From the NCBI GenBank assembly GCA_045119215.1, contig JBGVDD010000098.1, positions 96,445 to 160,444 on the forward strand: DNA of 64,000 bases, read 5' to 3'. The notes beneath the pieces are model-generated. The model did no database searches and was not told the DNA's origin. It saw nothing but the letters and a program-made list of their open reading frames with translations. This document shows, piece after piece, positions 17,079-25,562 of the stretch (positions are counted from its first letter, which is position 1; each line of letters begins with the position of its first letter). The position numbers and the translations under genes were made by a program. Source of the stretch: RUG11237 sp045119215. Lineage in GTDB: Bacteria > Bacillota > Clostridia > Lachnospirales > Lachnospiraceae.

Positions 17079-18556
17079 GAAAAATCAATACAAATCTGAT
17101 GATGATACAAATGATTTTTTGTCTGGTGGTGGTTGGTGGCAGCATCCTATGTTATAACACCATCTGTCCTACATATTTCCGACATTATCGGATTAATATC
17201 GCCAAAGAAGTCTTTGAGGTATTGAGGGAAAATGATATTTCCAAGATAAATAAGTGGAAAAAAGAACTGGAGGAATATGAAAATTACAATTACACCATTA
17301 CCATTGCAGACGAAAATATGAAGCCAGTTTATCGAACCAATGAAATCGAGAAAAAAACCAGTGTCAGGCAGAACATTGAGCTAGAGATAGAAAATTTTAC
17401 CTCGGAACCTATCGTGATTCAAAGAAAGGTAAATAATAAAACAAGTGTCCGGGTGATAGGCATTATTACCCAGGGAAATGAAAAATATTATGTGTCCGTG
17501 AGGGATAAAATAAAATCTATAGATACCACTATGAAATTTACCGTAACACTTTTATTATGTATATTTGTCGTTGCAGTTGGGATAGGAAGCTTTGCCATGT
17601 ATTTGATGGCAAAGAGGATGATGTTGCCCATTGCGAGGTTAGAGCAGGTGGCACACAAAATCGCCAGACGGGACTTTACAGATAAGGCAGAAGAAAATGG
17701 GCGATTCGTGGAGTTGAATAATTTGGGAGCCAGCATTAATTCTATGTCGGAGCAGATACATGAATATGTGGATAATATTGAAAAAAACAAAGAGAGAATT
17801 CTAAAACAGAATTTAGAACAGCAGCGTTTAGATAAAGTGCGCAAAGACATGGTGGCAAATATCTCTCACGAGTTAAAAACTCCCCTTGCCGTGATTTCCA
17901 GTCAGGTGGAAATGCTACAGTATATCAAAAATGAGGAAAAGAAAGAAGAATATTATCTGTCCATTCAGGAAGAAGTGGCCAAAATGACGGATATGGTGGG
18001 AAATCTTTTAGACATGTCCAAGTTAGAGAAAGAGTATATGGAGCTAAAGCAGAATTGTTTCTCTATGGACGATGTGATGTTCTACATTATGATGAAGTAT
18101 GATGCACTATTAAAGAAGAAGAAGATTCAAGTTTCTACAGATTTTGACCAGGAATGTTTTGTGTATGGTGACAGGGAGCTGATAGAACAGGCTGTCAGCA
18201 ATTATATGATGAATGCCTTGCAGCATACCCAGAATGGGAAACAGATTTTAGTAAGAATGAAAAAATATCAGGAACATTTGCGTGTGAGTGTCTATAACGA
18301 AGGAAAAAACATCCAGGAAGAAGAAAAAGAGCTCATTTGGAAAAGCTTTTATGTTCCACAGGGAGAGGAAGCGGCTGAGGCTGATGTGGTAAACCATACC
18401 GGATTAGGACTATATATCGTAAAGACAGCCATTGAGAAGCATGGAGGAACCTATGGAGTGGACAATAAAGAGCATGGTGTAGAGTTCTGGTTTGAAATAC
18501 CCTTGAGAAATGGAAAAGGAGATACAGATGGAACAGAAGAAGCAAGAAACTTATAA
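17075..18556 (+). CDS. Sensor histidine kinase, membrane-bound, HAMP domain
   Basis: 493 residues. Transmembrane segments lie at about 8-28 and 155-178, enclosing an extracellular sensor region of about 125 residues rich in charged residues. A HAMP domain follows (about 178-232). The dimerisation helix carries the phospho-acceptor H265 in ANISHELKTP. The ATPase domain shows the N box (NYMMNALQHT), a G1-like region and the GLGLYIVK G2 box. It pairs with the response regulator before it (4-base overlap). Its end overlaps the start of the ANL ligase gene by 29 bases, so the sensor, ligase and probably the transporter form one transcription unit. Confidence 0.93.
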   Translation: MRKINTNLMMIQMIFCLVVVGGSILCYNTICPTYFRHYRINIAKEVFEVLRENDISKINKWKKELEEYENYNYTITIADENMKPVYRTNEIEKKTSVRQNIELEIENFTSEPIVIQRKVNNKTSVRVIGIITQGNEKYYVSVRDKIKSIDTTMKFTVTLLLCIFVVAVGIGSFAMYLMAKRMMLPIARLEQVAHKIARRDFTDKAEENGRFVELNNLGASINSMSEQIHEYVDNIEKNKERILKQNLEQQRLDKVRKDMVANISHELKTPLAVISSQVEMLQYIKNEEKKEEYYLSIQEEVAKMTDMVGNLLDMSKLEKEYMELKQNCFSMDDVMFYIMMKYDALLKKKKIQVSTDFDQECFVYGDRELIEQAVSNYMMNALQHTQNGKQILVRMKKYQEHLRVSVYNEGKNIQEEEKELIWKSFYVPQGEEAAEADVVNHTGLGLYIVKTAIEKHGGTYGVDNKEHGVEFWFEIPLRNGKGDTDGTEEARNL

Positions 18557-20015
18557 ATCCATGATAGAAGTGTTGATGGATTACAGTGAAAAAAAGAAAG
18601 ATAAATTATTTGTGGCAGACAAAGAAAAGTCTTACACCTATGGACAGGCATTGGTGGAAGTTAAGAGTTATGTGTATAAATTAGAAGAGCTGGGGTTAAA
18701 GGCGAAGGACAAATTGGTGGTAGAATGTAGTCAGGATGCAAAGTTTGTATTAGTAAATCTGGCCTGTGAATACATGGGAGTTGTATTTGTGCCGGTAGAG
18801 CAAAAGGCAAAAAAAGAGCGTGTGGAGGAAATCTGTAAGGAGACTCAGGCATTGTACTGTATTTTGTCAGAAAAAATGGAGCTTGATGCAACCACAGTAC
18901 AGATTACCTTCGGGGAATTTTATGACAGTGCAAGAAAGCCAACGGATTTGGAATTTAATCCTCCAAAGGCAAAAGAGGTGGCAGAAATCCTGTATTCTAC
19001 CGGAACTACAGGAAAGGCTAAAGGGATTGTCATCACCCATGGCAATAATGTGGCAGTGGCAGAAAATATCAAATACGGTACCCAGATGAAAGAAGATAAT
19101 GTGGAATTGGTGCCCATGCCATTAAGCCATTCTCATGCTATCCGTACCTGTTATGCAAATCTTTTAAACGGAAGCAGTGTGGTGATTGTGGATGGGGTCA
19201 TGAAGGTGAAACTGGTATTTGAATTAATGGAAAAATATCAGGTAACATCTATGGATTTATCCCCAAGTGCCGGGAATGTTCTGGTAAAACTTGCAAAGAA
19301 GAAACTATCAGCCTATGCAGAAAAGATAGATTTTATTGAAATTGGTTCTGCTGTGTTAGAGGAAGACTTAAAAGAAGCGTTATGTAATATTTTTCAAAAT
19401 AGCAGATTGTATAATTTTTATGGTTCCACCGAGGCAGGCCGTTCCTGTATCTTAGACTTTAATAAGGAGCGTGGAAAGAAGGGCTGTATTGGAAAGCCTA
19501 CCAAAAACGCAAGATTTATTATTACAGACCAGGATAGAAATGAAATCAGCTCATCAAAGGAGAATACAGGGTTGTTAGCAATTGCAGGCTCCATGAATAT
19601 GAAAGAGTATCTGAATGCGGAGAAATTGACCAAAGCTACTATGGTAAATGGCTATATTTACACCACAGATATCGCCTATATCGATGAGGAAGGCTATGTG
19701 TATGTACTAGGCAGGGCAGATGATGTGATAAATTATAATGGAATCAAGATAGCACCGGATGACATTGAAAGCCAGGTGATAAAATTTCCAGGAATCAAGG
19801 ATTGTGCCTGTGTTCCGGTAAATGATTCTGTGTCGGGACAGGTGCCAAAGGTATATTACAGTGCCCAGACATCTATTGATGAAACGAAACTTTTGAGTTT
19901 TCTGTCAACGGTGTTGGAGGCAAATAAAATGCCTAAGTTACTGGAAAAGATAGATGAAATTCCTAGAAGTGATAATGGAAAATTACTTCGCAGGAAATTA
20001 AGAGACAGAGTATAA
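18528..20015 (+). CDS. ANL-superfamily AMP-forming acyl-CoA synthetase-like ligase
   Basis: 495 residues. The P-loop motif ILYSTGTTGKAKG lies near residue 165, followed by MPLSHSHA, then NFYGSTEAGR and GRADDVINYNGIKIAPDDIE (hinge), and the catalytic Lys region IPRSDNGKLLRRK at the C-terminus. These mark an adenylating carboxylate ligase closer to acyl-CoA synthetases than to amino acid adenylation domains, as no FDxS amino-group motif is seen. Its gene starts inside the kinase gene; ATG 18528 with AAAGGAG at 18514-18520 is preferred over ATG 18510. Placement next to an importer suggests it activates the imported acid, which is an inference. Confidence 0.82.
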   Translation: MEQKKQETYKSMIEVLMDYSEKKKDKLFVADKEKSYTYGQALVEVKSYVYKLEELGLKAKDKLVVECSQDAKFVLVNLACEYMGVVFVPVEQKAKKERVEEICKETQALYCILSEKMELDATTVQITFGEFYDSARKPTDLEFNPPKAKEVAEILYSTGTTGKAKGIVITHGNNVAVAENIKYGTQMKEDNVELVPMPLSHSHAIRTCYANLLNGSSVVIVDGVMKVKLVFELMEKYQVTSMDLSPSAGNVLVKLAKKKLSAYAEKIDFIEIGSAVLEEDLKEALCNIFQNSRLYNFYGSTEAGRSCILDFNKERGKKGCIGKPTKNARFIITDQDRNEISSSKENTGLLAIAGSMNMKEYLNAEKLTKATMVNGYIYTTDIAYIDEEGYVYVLGRADDVINYNGIKIAPDDIESQVIKFPGIKDCACVPVNDSVSGQVPKVYYSAQTSIDETKLLSFLSTVLEANKMPKLLEKIDEIPRSDNGKLLRRKLRDRV

Positions 20016-20082
20016 GGATTTAAAGATTCAAAATTATTACATATCTAATAAGGTTGATAAACGAAAGGGAAGAGGTAAGAAA

Positions 20083-21066
20083 ATGAAGAAGAGAATATTA
20101 GCGGGTATCTTAAGCGTAGCTGTAGTGGGATGTCTTATTACTGGATGTGGAAATGGTTCGGATGGAAAGAACACAGAACAGGCTACTTTGAACATGGCGT
20201 ATCAGTATGGACTGGCTTATGCACCAATTATTGTGGCAAAAGAAGAGGGCTATATTGAGGAGGCCTATAAGGAAGCAACCGGAAAAGAAGTTACAATCAA
20301 TTGGAATCAGATGAGTTCTGGTGCAGATATCAATACGGGTATTGCAGGTGGCAGCATCCAGGTGGGATTTATGGGGGCAGCTCCAGCCATAACAGGTGTT
20401 GTGAGTAACGTTGGATACAAGATATTTACAAATATTTCGGGTCAGGAATTTGGTCTTATGACAAATACAGATGTGAAATCTTTAGAAGAACTGGTTGGAA
20501 GTGATAAGCAGATAGCCTTGGTAAACATTGGCTCTATTCAACATATTACTCTGGCAAGAGCTTTGGTAAATGCAGGACTGGACGCTCACGCTTTGGATAA
20601 TAATATTGTGGCTATGAAGCATCCGGATGGAATGGCTTCCCTCCAGTCAGGTAGTATCGCCTGTCATTTGACCAACAGCCCATATATTTATTCCGAAAGA
20701 GAAGATGAAAATCTTACAGAAATTGAGGGAGTCAACAAGGTAACTTCTTTGGAGGAATCCTTTATTGTAGGCGTGGCTGCAAACAGCCTGTATGAAGACA
20801 ACAAAGAGTTATATGAAGCAGTGTGTGATGGTATGGAAAAAGCAATGGATGATATCAATACCTCTCCTGACAAGGTAGCAAAGCTTACCTATGAACTGGA
20901 TGGCAATGATGAGGAAACAGAACTTTCTTATTTGAAAAAGGGATATTATTCCACAACCACCAAGGGATGTTTGGCCTTGGCACAGTTTATGGCAGAGAAT
21001 GGCTTTATCGATGCTTCAGTGAACAGCTTTTCAGATATTGCTTTTGACAATGTAGTAGGAGATTAG
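20083..21066 (+). CDS. ABC transporter substrate-binding lipoprotein, SsuA/TauA/NMT1-like
   Basis: 327 residues. The signal peptide ends in a lipobox LITGC at about 19-23, so the protein is a membrane-anchored lipoprotein. The mature part has the family pattern AYQYGLAYAPIIVAKEEGYI, then GGSIQVGFMGAAPAI and later ANSLYEDNKELYEAV. Such proteins bind sulfonates, nitrate, thiamine precursors or similar small anions or heterocycles; the ligand cannot be predicted here. The permease gene starts 13 bases after the stop. No sulfur or thiamine genes lie nearby, and the upstream ligase gene suggests a carboxylate. Confidence 0.88.
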   Translation: MKKRILAGILSVAVVGCLITGCGNGSDGKNTEQATLNMAYQYGLAYAPIIVAKEEGYIEEAYKEATGKEVTINWNQMSSGADINTGIAGGSIQVGFMGAAPAITGVVSNVGYKIFTNISGQEFGLMTNTDVKSLEELVGSDKQIALVNIGSIQHITLARALVNAGLDAHALDNNIVAMKHPDGMASLQSGSIACHLTNSPYIYSEREDENLTEIEGVNKVTSLEESFIVGVAANSLYEDNKELYEAVCDGMEKAMDDINTSPDKVAKLTYELDGNDEETELSYLKKGYYSTTTKGCLALAQFMAENGFIDASVNSFSDIAFDNVVGD

Positions 21067-21079
21067 AGGATAATAAACT

Positions 21080-21883
21080 ATGGATAAATCAAGTAAAATA
21101 TACAAGATTTCGGTGAAAGTAGGATTTTTAGTGCTGGCAGCTCTTTTGTGGGAAGTGGTAGCCAGAGCCCACATATTTGGAGAGCAGTCAGAGTTGGTAT
21201 TTCCAACTCTAGAGACCATAGGTATGGCCTTTATTGAAAACTTTACCAATGGTTATGCTGGAAATTCATTTTGGCTCTATGTGTTAAACTCCATGAAATT
21301 ACTGCTGATTGGGTTGAGCATAGGAATTACTCTTTCCTTCGTCTTTACCGGACTGGCTATGATGAATCGAACATTTCGATATATCTATGACCTGATTGTC
21401 TCTATTTTTGATTTGCTTCCTGGTGTGGCATTATTGCCGGTAGTTATCATTATTTGTGGTATTAGCCCATCGGTTATCGTTTTTCTGGTGGTTCATGCAG
21501 TGTTGTGGCCTATGTCCAGAAATATGTTGGACGGATTTGCAGCGGTGCCAAAGATTTATATAGAGGCAGGAAAAAATATAGGAGTGACAGGGATTAAACT
21601 TTTGTTAGGCGTTTATATTCCTGCTACCACATCCTATATTGTCTCAGGAATCAAGGTAAGCTGGGCGAGAGCCTGGAGAGGTTTAATCAGTGCAGAAATG
21701 ATTTTTGGTATTGCATCCTGCCCGGGGATTGGTTTGTATATCAACCAAATGAGAACAAATATGAAGAATGCTCAGATGTACGCCACACTGATTGTAATTA
21801 TTCTCATTGGTGTGATTGTACAATACGGTGTTTTGGAGCCAATTGAGAAGAATACCATTAAGAAGTGGGGGATGACAAAGTAA
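21080..21883 (+). CDS. ABC transporter permease, SsuC/TauC-like
   Basis: 267 residues with about six hydrophobic segments. The ATPase-contact (EAA) loop is seen as DGFAAVPKIYIEAGKNIGVTG around residues 150-175, followed by IPATTSYIVSGIKVSWARAWRGLISAEM, a pattern typical of the SsuC/TauC/NrtB permeases. The stop codon overlaps the ATG of the ATPase gene (TAATG). It forms the membrane channel of the importer with its neighbours. Confidence 0.9.
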   Translation: MDKSSKIYKISVKVGFLVLAALLWEVVARAHIFGEQSELVFPTLETIGMAFIENFTNGYAGNSFWLYVLNSMKLLLIGLSIGITLSFVFTGLAMMNRTFRYIYDLIVSIFDLLPGVALLPVVIIICGISPSVIVFLVVHAVLWPMSRNMLDGFAAVPKIYIEAGKNIGVTGIKLLLGVYIPATTSYIVSGIKVSWARAWRGLISAEMIFGIASCPGIGLYINQMRTNMKNAQMYATLIVIILIGVIVQYGVLEPIEKNTIKKWGMTK

Positions 21884-22656
21884 TGGAAACAAAGAAAATA
21901 CTGGAGATTAAGAATCTTAGCAAAATATTTTACGACGAAAATACGAAAGAGCCTGAAACGGTTTTGGAACAGGTGAATCTTACCGTGGAAAAGAATGAAT
22001 TCTTGTGTATTCTAGGACCGTCAGGCTGTGGAAAAACCACATTATTAAGGTGTATTGCAGGTTTTGAAAAGTATGATGGAGAAATCCTTGTGGATGGAGA
22101 AGTGTGCAAAAAACCGGGAACAGACAGAATCATGGTATTCCAGAATTTTAATCAGTTGTTCCCTTGGAAAACGGTAGAGAAAAATATACAGTATCCGTTA
22201 AAACAGCAGGGAATCAAAGACAAAAAAGAACTAGATGCCATTACGGCAAAATATCTTAGCATGGTAAACCTTGATGGAATTCAGAAAAAATATCCTCACC
22301 AGTTATCCGGTGGAATGAAACAGAGAGTGGCAATTGCCAAGGCCCTTGCCCTAAAACCAAAGATTATTCTCATGGATGAACCATTTGCAGCCCTAGATGC
22401 AATGACCCGAACGAAACTGATTGGAGAAGTACAAAAAATTTCCCAAAAAGAGGACTGTACCTTTATCTTTATCACACATAATATTCAGGAAGCCATTGTG
22501 TTGGGAAGCAGGATTATTGTAATGGGGCAAAAGGGGGTAATGCCGATTGATGAGGAAAATGTGATTCCAAAGCCCATAACACCTGCATCAGCAGGATATG
22601 GAGAATTGTGGAGCCGACTGAAAAATGCATTATACCAGGAGGATGGAGAAGACTAA
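21883..22656 (+). CDS. ABC transporter ATP-binding protein, SsuB/TauB-like
   Basis: 257 residues. Walker A is GPSGCGKTT near residue 45, the Q loop is FQNFNQLFPW, the signature is LSGGMKQR, Walker B is IILMDEPFAALD and the switch His lies in ITHNIQEA. This is the standard SsuB/TauB/NrtD type ATPase. An in-frame GTG at 21865 would lengthen it by six residues; the ATG at 21883, overlapping the permease stop, is preferred. The intergenic repeat begins five bases after its stop codon, and there is no separate terminator. Confidence 0.92.
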   Translation: METKKILEIKNLSKIFYDENTKEPETVLEQVNLTVEKNEFLCILGPSGCGKTTLLRCIAGFEKYDGEILVDGEVCKKPGTDRIMVFQNFNQLFPWKTVEKNIQYPLKQQGIKDKKELDAITAKYLSMVNLDGIQKKYPHQLSGGMKQRVAIAKALALKPKIILMDEPFAALDAMTRTKLIGEVQKISQKEDCTFIFITHNIQEAIVLGSRIIVMGQKGVMPIDEENVIPKPITPASAGYGELWSRLKNALYQEDGED

Positions 22657-22661
22657 AAAGG

Positions 22662-22795
22662 GTAACAGTTCAGGCAGGTCTGCGCATTTACTGCGCTGAC
22701 CGTGCGAAAATGTGGATTTAACAAAAATCGGGCAATTTTGCATGCGTAAGCATTGCCCGATTTTGTAACAGTTTAGCCTATGGCTGAACTGTTAC
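22662..22795 (+). repeat. Dispersed structured intergenic repeat, copy 3 (complete, 134 bp)
   Basis: The copy is bounded by perfect 12-bp inverted ends GTAACAGTTCAG (22662-22673) and CTGAACTGTTAC (22784-22795). Inside are a hairpin GGTCTGCGCA-TTTAC-TGCGCTGACC, the spacer, a hairpin ATCGGGCAAT...ATTGCCCGAT with loop core GCATGCGTAAGC, and a final hairpin GTAACAGTTTAG...CTGAACTGTTAC. It separates the transporter genes from the dlt-like operon. The middle and last hairpins might also act as a terminator, though no T run follows. Confidence 0.85.
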
Positions 22796-22817
22796 AAAAA
22801 AGGAAAAATTTTTCTAC

Positions 22818-22846
22818 TTGAAAACTGCAGACACTCATAGTAGAAT
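22818..22846 (+). promoter_or_regulatory. Predicted sigma-A promoter of the dlt-like operon
   Basis: TTGAAA at 22818-22823, a 17-base spacer and TAGAAT at 22841-22846 fit a vegetative promoter. It lies after the repeat copy and about 80 bases before the ATG at 22929. No DltX-like small open frame is seen in the leader. Confidence 0.55.
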
Positions 22847-22928
22847 GTTAGTTGGCGGTTTGTCTTGTGGTTGAACTGTCAATGATACTGTAGAAAAATG
22901 AAACTCAAATAAAAGTACAGGAGTATAT

Positions 22929-24458
22929 ATGATAAATAATGTATTAGAATATTTAGAGGAAGCATGTCAAAAGTATCCTGTAAAAACTGCATTTATCGAG
23001 CCGGGTAAGAGCTATACCTATGAGCAGGCAGTGGAAATTGCAAAGACCATTGGCAGTAACATTGCCAAAAAGAAGGTGTATGCTAAACCTATAGCTGTGA
23101 TTGCCGATAGAGATTTGATTAGTTTAATGGGATTCTTTGGAATTGTTTATGCGGGGAATTTTTATGTACCAATCGATAAGGCGTTACCCTTAGAGAGAAA
23201 GAATACTATTTTAAAGGTGATGGATCCAGCCTTGGTATTGTATCAGGAAAAGGATGCAAAGAGCATGGAAGGGATGGAGTTGCAGGAAAGACATTGTACT
23301 ATGGAAAGCTTGTACCATGGACAGGTATCCATCGATGAAAATGCCTTGGCAAACGTCAGAAAAAAGCATTTAAGTACCATGCCTTTATATATTATGTTTA
23401 CCTCTGGTTCTACCGGAGTGCCTAAGGGAGTGGTGGTATCCCATGGTTCTGTTGTAGATTTAGTGGAGCAGTTTGCAGTAACCTTTGATTTTAAAGAGGA
23501 TGAAATTTTTGCAAATCAGGCGCCCTTTGATTTTGATGTATCGGTAAAAGATATTTATTCTACCATCAGAAATAAAGCTACCATGTGTATTATTCCAAAG
23601 AGTATGTTTATTATGCCAAAGAAATTATTGGCTTATTTAGACGAAAACAAGGCAACAACGATTATCTGGGCGGCTTCTGCCATGTCGGTTGTGGCAACTT
23701 TTAAAGGGTTGGATAAAGTAAAACCAGAAAGCCTGAGAAATATCATGTTTTCCGGAGAAGTTCTTCCTATGAAAGTATTGCATTACTGGCAGAAAAATCT
23801 TCCAGATGCTAATTATGTAAATTTATATGGACCTACAGAAATCACATGTAACTGTACTTATTACAAGGTAGACAGACCCTTTGGTATGGAAGAAGTGTTG
23901 CCAATAGGAAAAGCCTTCCCAAATACAGAGATTCTTCTTTTGAATGAAGAGGGAAAAGAAGTGGCAGAGGGAGAGACCGGAGAAATTTGTGTAAGGGGCT
24001 GTTCTCTTGCATTAGGTTATTACAACAATGAGGAGGCAACGAAAAAAGCCTTTTGTCAAAATCCGCTGCATAATTCATATATTGACAGGATTTACCGCAC
24101 CGGAGATATGGGTTACTATAATGAACACCATGAACTGGTCTTTGCAGCAAGAAAGGACCATCAGATTAAACATATGGGACACCGTATTGAACTGGCGGAA
24201 ATTGAGATTCCTGTGAATGCTTTGGATTTTATAGATAAATGCTGTTGCGTATATGATGAGCAGGCAGAAAAGATTGTATTGTTCTATGAAGCGGCGAAAG
24301 AATGCAATTTGGAAATCATCGAAAAATTACAGGTGAAACTGCCAAAATATATGTGCCCGAACCGGATGATTCATATGGAAAAGATTCCTATGAACAGCCA
24401 TGAAAAAATGGACAGAGTGAAATTAAAGAAAATGCTTTCAGAGGTGTATCATGAATAA
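22929..24458 (+). CDS. DltA-like amino acid adenylation enzyme (amino acid:carrier protein ligase)
   Basis: 509 residues of stand-alone adenylation enzyme. Motifs in order: the P-loop YIMFTSGSTGVPKG (about 155), FDFDVSVKDIY, whose Asp holds the substrate amino group in amino acid-activating enzymes, NLYGPTEI, YRTGDMGYY, the hinge FAARKDHQIKHMGHRIELAEIE and the C-terminal Lys region SHEKMDRVKL. It should form an aminoacyl-AMP and load it onto the carrier protein encoded at 25330. Length and context resemble DltA, which activates D-alanine for teichoic acid esterification, but the amino acid is not certain. It overlaps the formyltransferase gene by 8 bases. CAGGAG precedes the ATG. Confidence 0.85.
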   Translation: MINNVLEYLEEACQKYPVKTAFIEPGKSYTYEQAVEIAKTIGSNIAKKKVYAKPIAVIADRDLISLMGFFGIVYAGNFYVPIDKALPLERKNTILKVMDPALVLYQEKDAKSMEGMELQERHCTMESLYHGQVSIDENALANVRKKHLSTMPLYIMFTSGSTGVPKGVVVSHGSVVDLVEQFAVTFDFKEDEIFANQAPFDFDVSVKDIYSTIRNKATMCIIPKSMFIMPKKLLAYLDENKATTIIWAASAMSVVATFKGLDKVKPESLRNIMFSGEVLPMKVLHYWQKNLPDANYVNLYGPTEITCNCTYYKVDRPFGMEEVLPIGKAFPNTEILLLNEEGKEVAEGETGEICVRGCSLALGYYNNEEATKKAFCQNPLHNSYIDRIYRTGDMGYYNEHHELVFAARKDHQIKHMGHRIELAEIEIPVNALDFIDKCCCVYDEQAEKIVLFYEAAKECNLEIIEKLQVKLPKYMCPNRMIHMEKIPMNSHEKMDRVKLKKMLSEVYHE

Positions 24459-25329
24459 TGAAAATCAAAAGATACAGAAAGTGTATATTTTAGGTAGTGG
24501 TACCTTAGCCTACGAATGTGCAAAATATGCAAAAGAAAAAGAGAAAGATTATGATACAGAAGTATATCTGTTTGAGATGACAGAAAAAAAATCCATTGGT
24601 CTTGAAAAAAAAGCAATGGCCGCAGGAATCTCTTATCAGCATAAGGAGAGAAAGCAGGTATACGACTTGTTATGTGAAGAGAAAGCAGAAGTGTTACTGG
24701 TGTCGGCAATCAATGAGTTTATTATTCCAAAACGTGTGCTGGAAAGAGAAAACATTACAGCAGTGAATCTTCATCAGGCATTGTTGCCTATGCACCCTGG
24801 AAGAAATGCAGAGGGCTGGGCAATTTATGAAGAAGATGAGAAAAGTGGAATCACCTGGCATTTTATGAAGGTGGAAGTGGATGCGGGAGATATTATCTGT
24901 CAGAAGGAAATTTCCCTGGATGAAACCATCACTGCTTATCAGCTGTTTCAGCAACAGATTATGCTTTCAAAAGAAGCCTTTATAGAAATCTACGAAAGCC
25001 TGATATACAAGATTGCAAAGTCTTATCCTCAGGAGAAGAAAGACAATGTGCGTATGCATAAGAGTTTTGAGATTCCCAATGATGGATATATCAATCTGGA
25101 ATGGGACGGGAAGAAGCTGTGTGCTTTTCTTCGTGCCATGGACTATTCGGTATTAAAGGTTTTGGGAAATCCCAAGATTGTGTACAGGGGAAAGACGTAC
25201 TCTGTTGGAAAGTACCAGTTTTCTGTTACGCAGACAATGGAAAATAGGGTAGAATGGATAGAAAATGAAATCCATATAAATAAAGATGGATATTATTTTA
25301 TATTAAAAAAACTTAAGGAGGAAATGTAA
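24451..25329 (+). CDS. Formyltransferase-fold protein (Fmt-like) embedded in a dlt-like operon
   Basis: 292 residues. The N-terminal domain has the formyl-transferase fold: VYILGSGTLAYEC at the start, then VNLHQALLPMHPGRNAEG, a form of the NxHxSLLPxxxG signature, and VDAGDII. The catalytic residues N106, H108 and D144 of E. coli Fmt are present at the same numbers. The C-terminal part (about 195-292) is short. Classical Fmt acts on Met-tRNA; relatives formylate sugar nucleotides or carrier-bound amino acids in peptide synthetases. Here it overlaps the adenylation gene by 8 bases and abuts the carrier gene, so formyl (or related one-carbon) transfer to the activated amino acid is a reasonable inference. 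Confidence 0.78.
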   Translation: MNNENQKIQKVYILGSGTLAYECAKYAKEKEKDYDTEVYLFEMTEKKSIGLEKKAMAAGISYQHKERKQVYDLLCEEKAEVLLVSAINEFIIPKRVLERENITAVNLHQALLPMHPGRNAEGWAIYEEDEKSGITWHFMKVEVDAGDIICQKEISLDETITAYQLFQQQIMLSKEAFIEIYESLIYKIAKSYPQEKKDNVRMHKSFEIPNDGYINLEWDGKKLCAFLRAMDYSVLKVLGNPKIVYRGKTYSVGKYQFSVTQTMENRVEWIENEIHINKDGYYFILKKLKEEM

Positions 25330-25560
25330 ATGGAAGAATTAATGAAGATTTTAAAGGAATTAAGACCAGAGGTTGATTTTGAAAAGGAAGACAAATTAAT
25401 TGATAATGGTATTTTGGATTCTTTTGATTTGGTTGCTTTGGTAGGAGAAATCAACGATACCTTTGATGTAGAAGTGGAATTTGAAGACATGGAACCAGAG
25501 AATTTTAATTCTGCCAAAGCAATGTACGCTATGATTCAGAGATTAGAAGATGAGGTGTAA
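25330..25560 (+). CDS. DltC-like carrier protein
   Basis: 76 residues, acidic, with the phosphopantetheine attachment Ser at position 31 in GILDSFDLVALV, as in DltC (DSF rather than the DSL of acyl carrier proteins). It is expected to carry the aminoacyl group made by the upstream adenylation enzyme as a thioester. It starts immediately after the formyltransferase stop codon, with AGGAGG some 8 bases before the ATG, and is followed 2 bases later by the MBOAT gene. Confidence 0.9.
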   Translation: MEELMKILKELRPEVDFEKEDKLIDNGILDSFDLVALVGEINDTFDVEVEFEDMEPENFNSAKAMYAMIQRLEDEV

Positions 25561-25562
25561 GA

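Noticed and set aside
22662..22795. Repeat copy 3 as an ordinary transcription terminator only
   Set aside because: No T run follows the hairpins, the same ordered three-hairpin unit recurs at other sites in both orientations, and stems covary; a terminator role alone does not explain this.
25293..25517. Minus-strand Ser-rich open frame opposite the DltC-like gene
   Set aside because: Antisense reading of Glu/Asp/Phe codons, no ribosome binding site.
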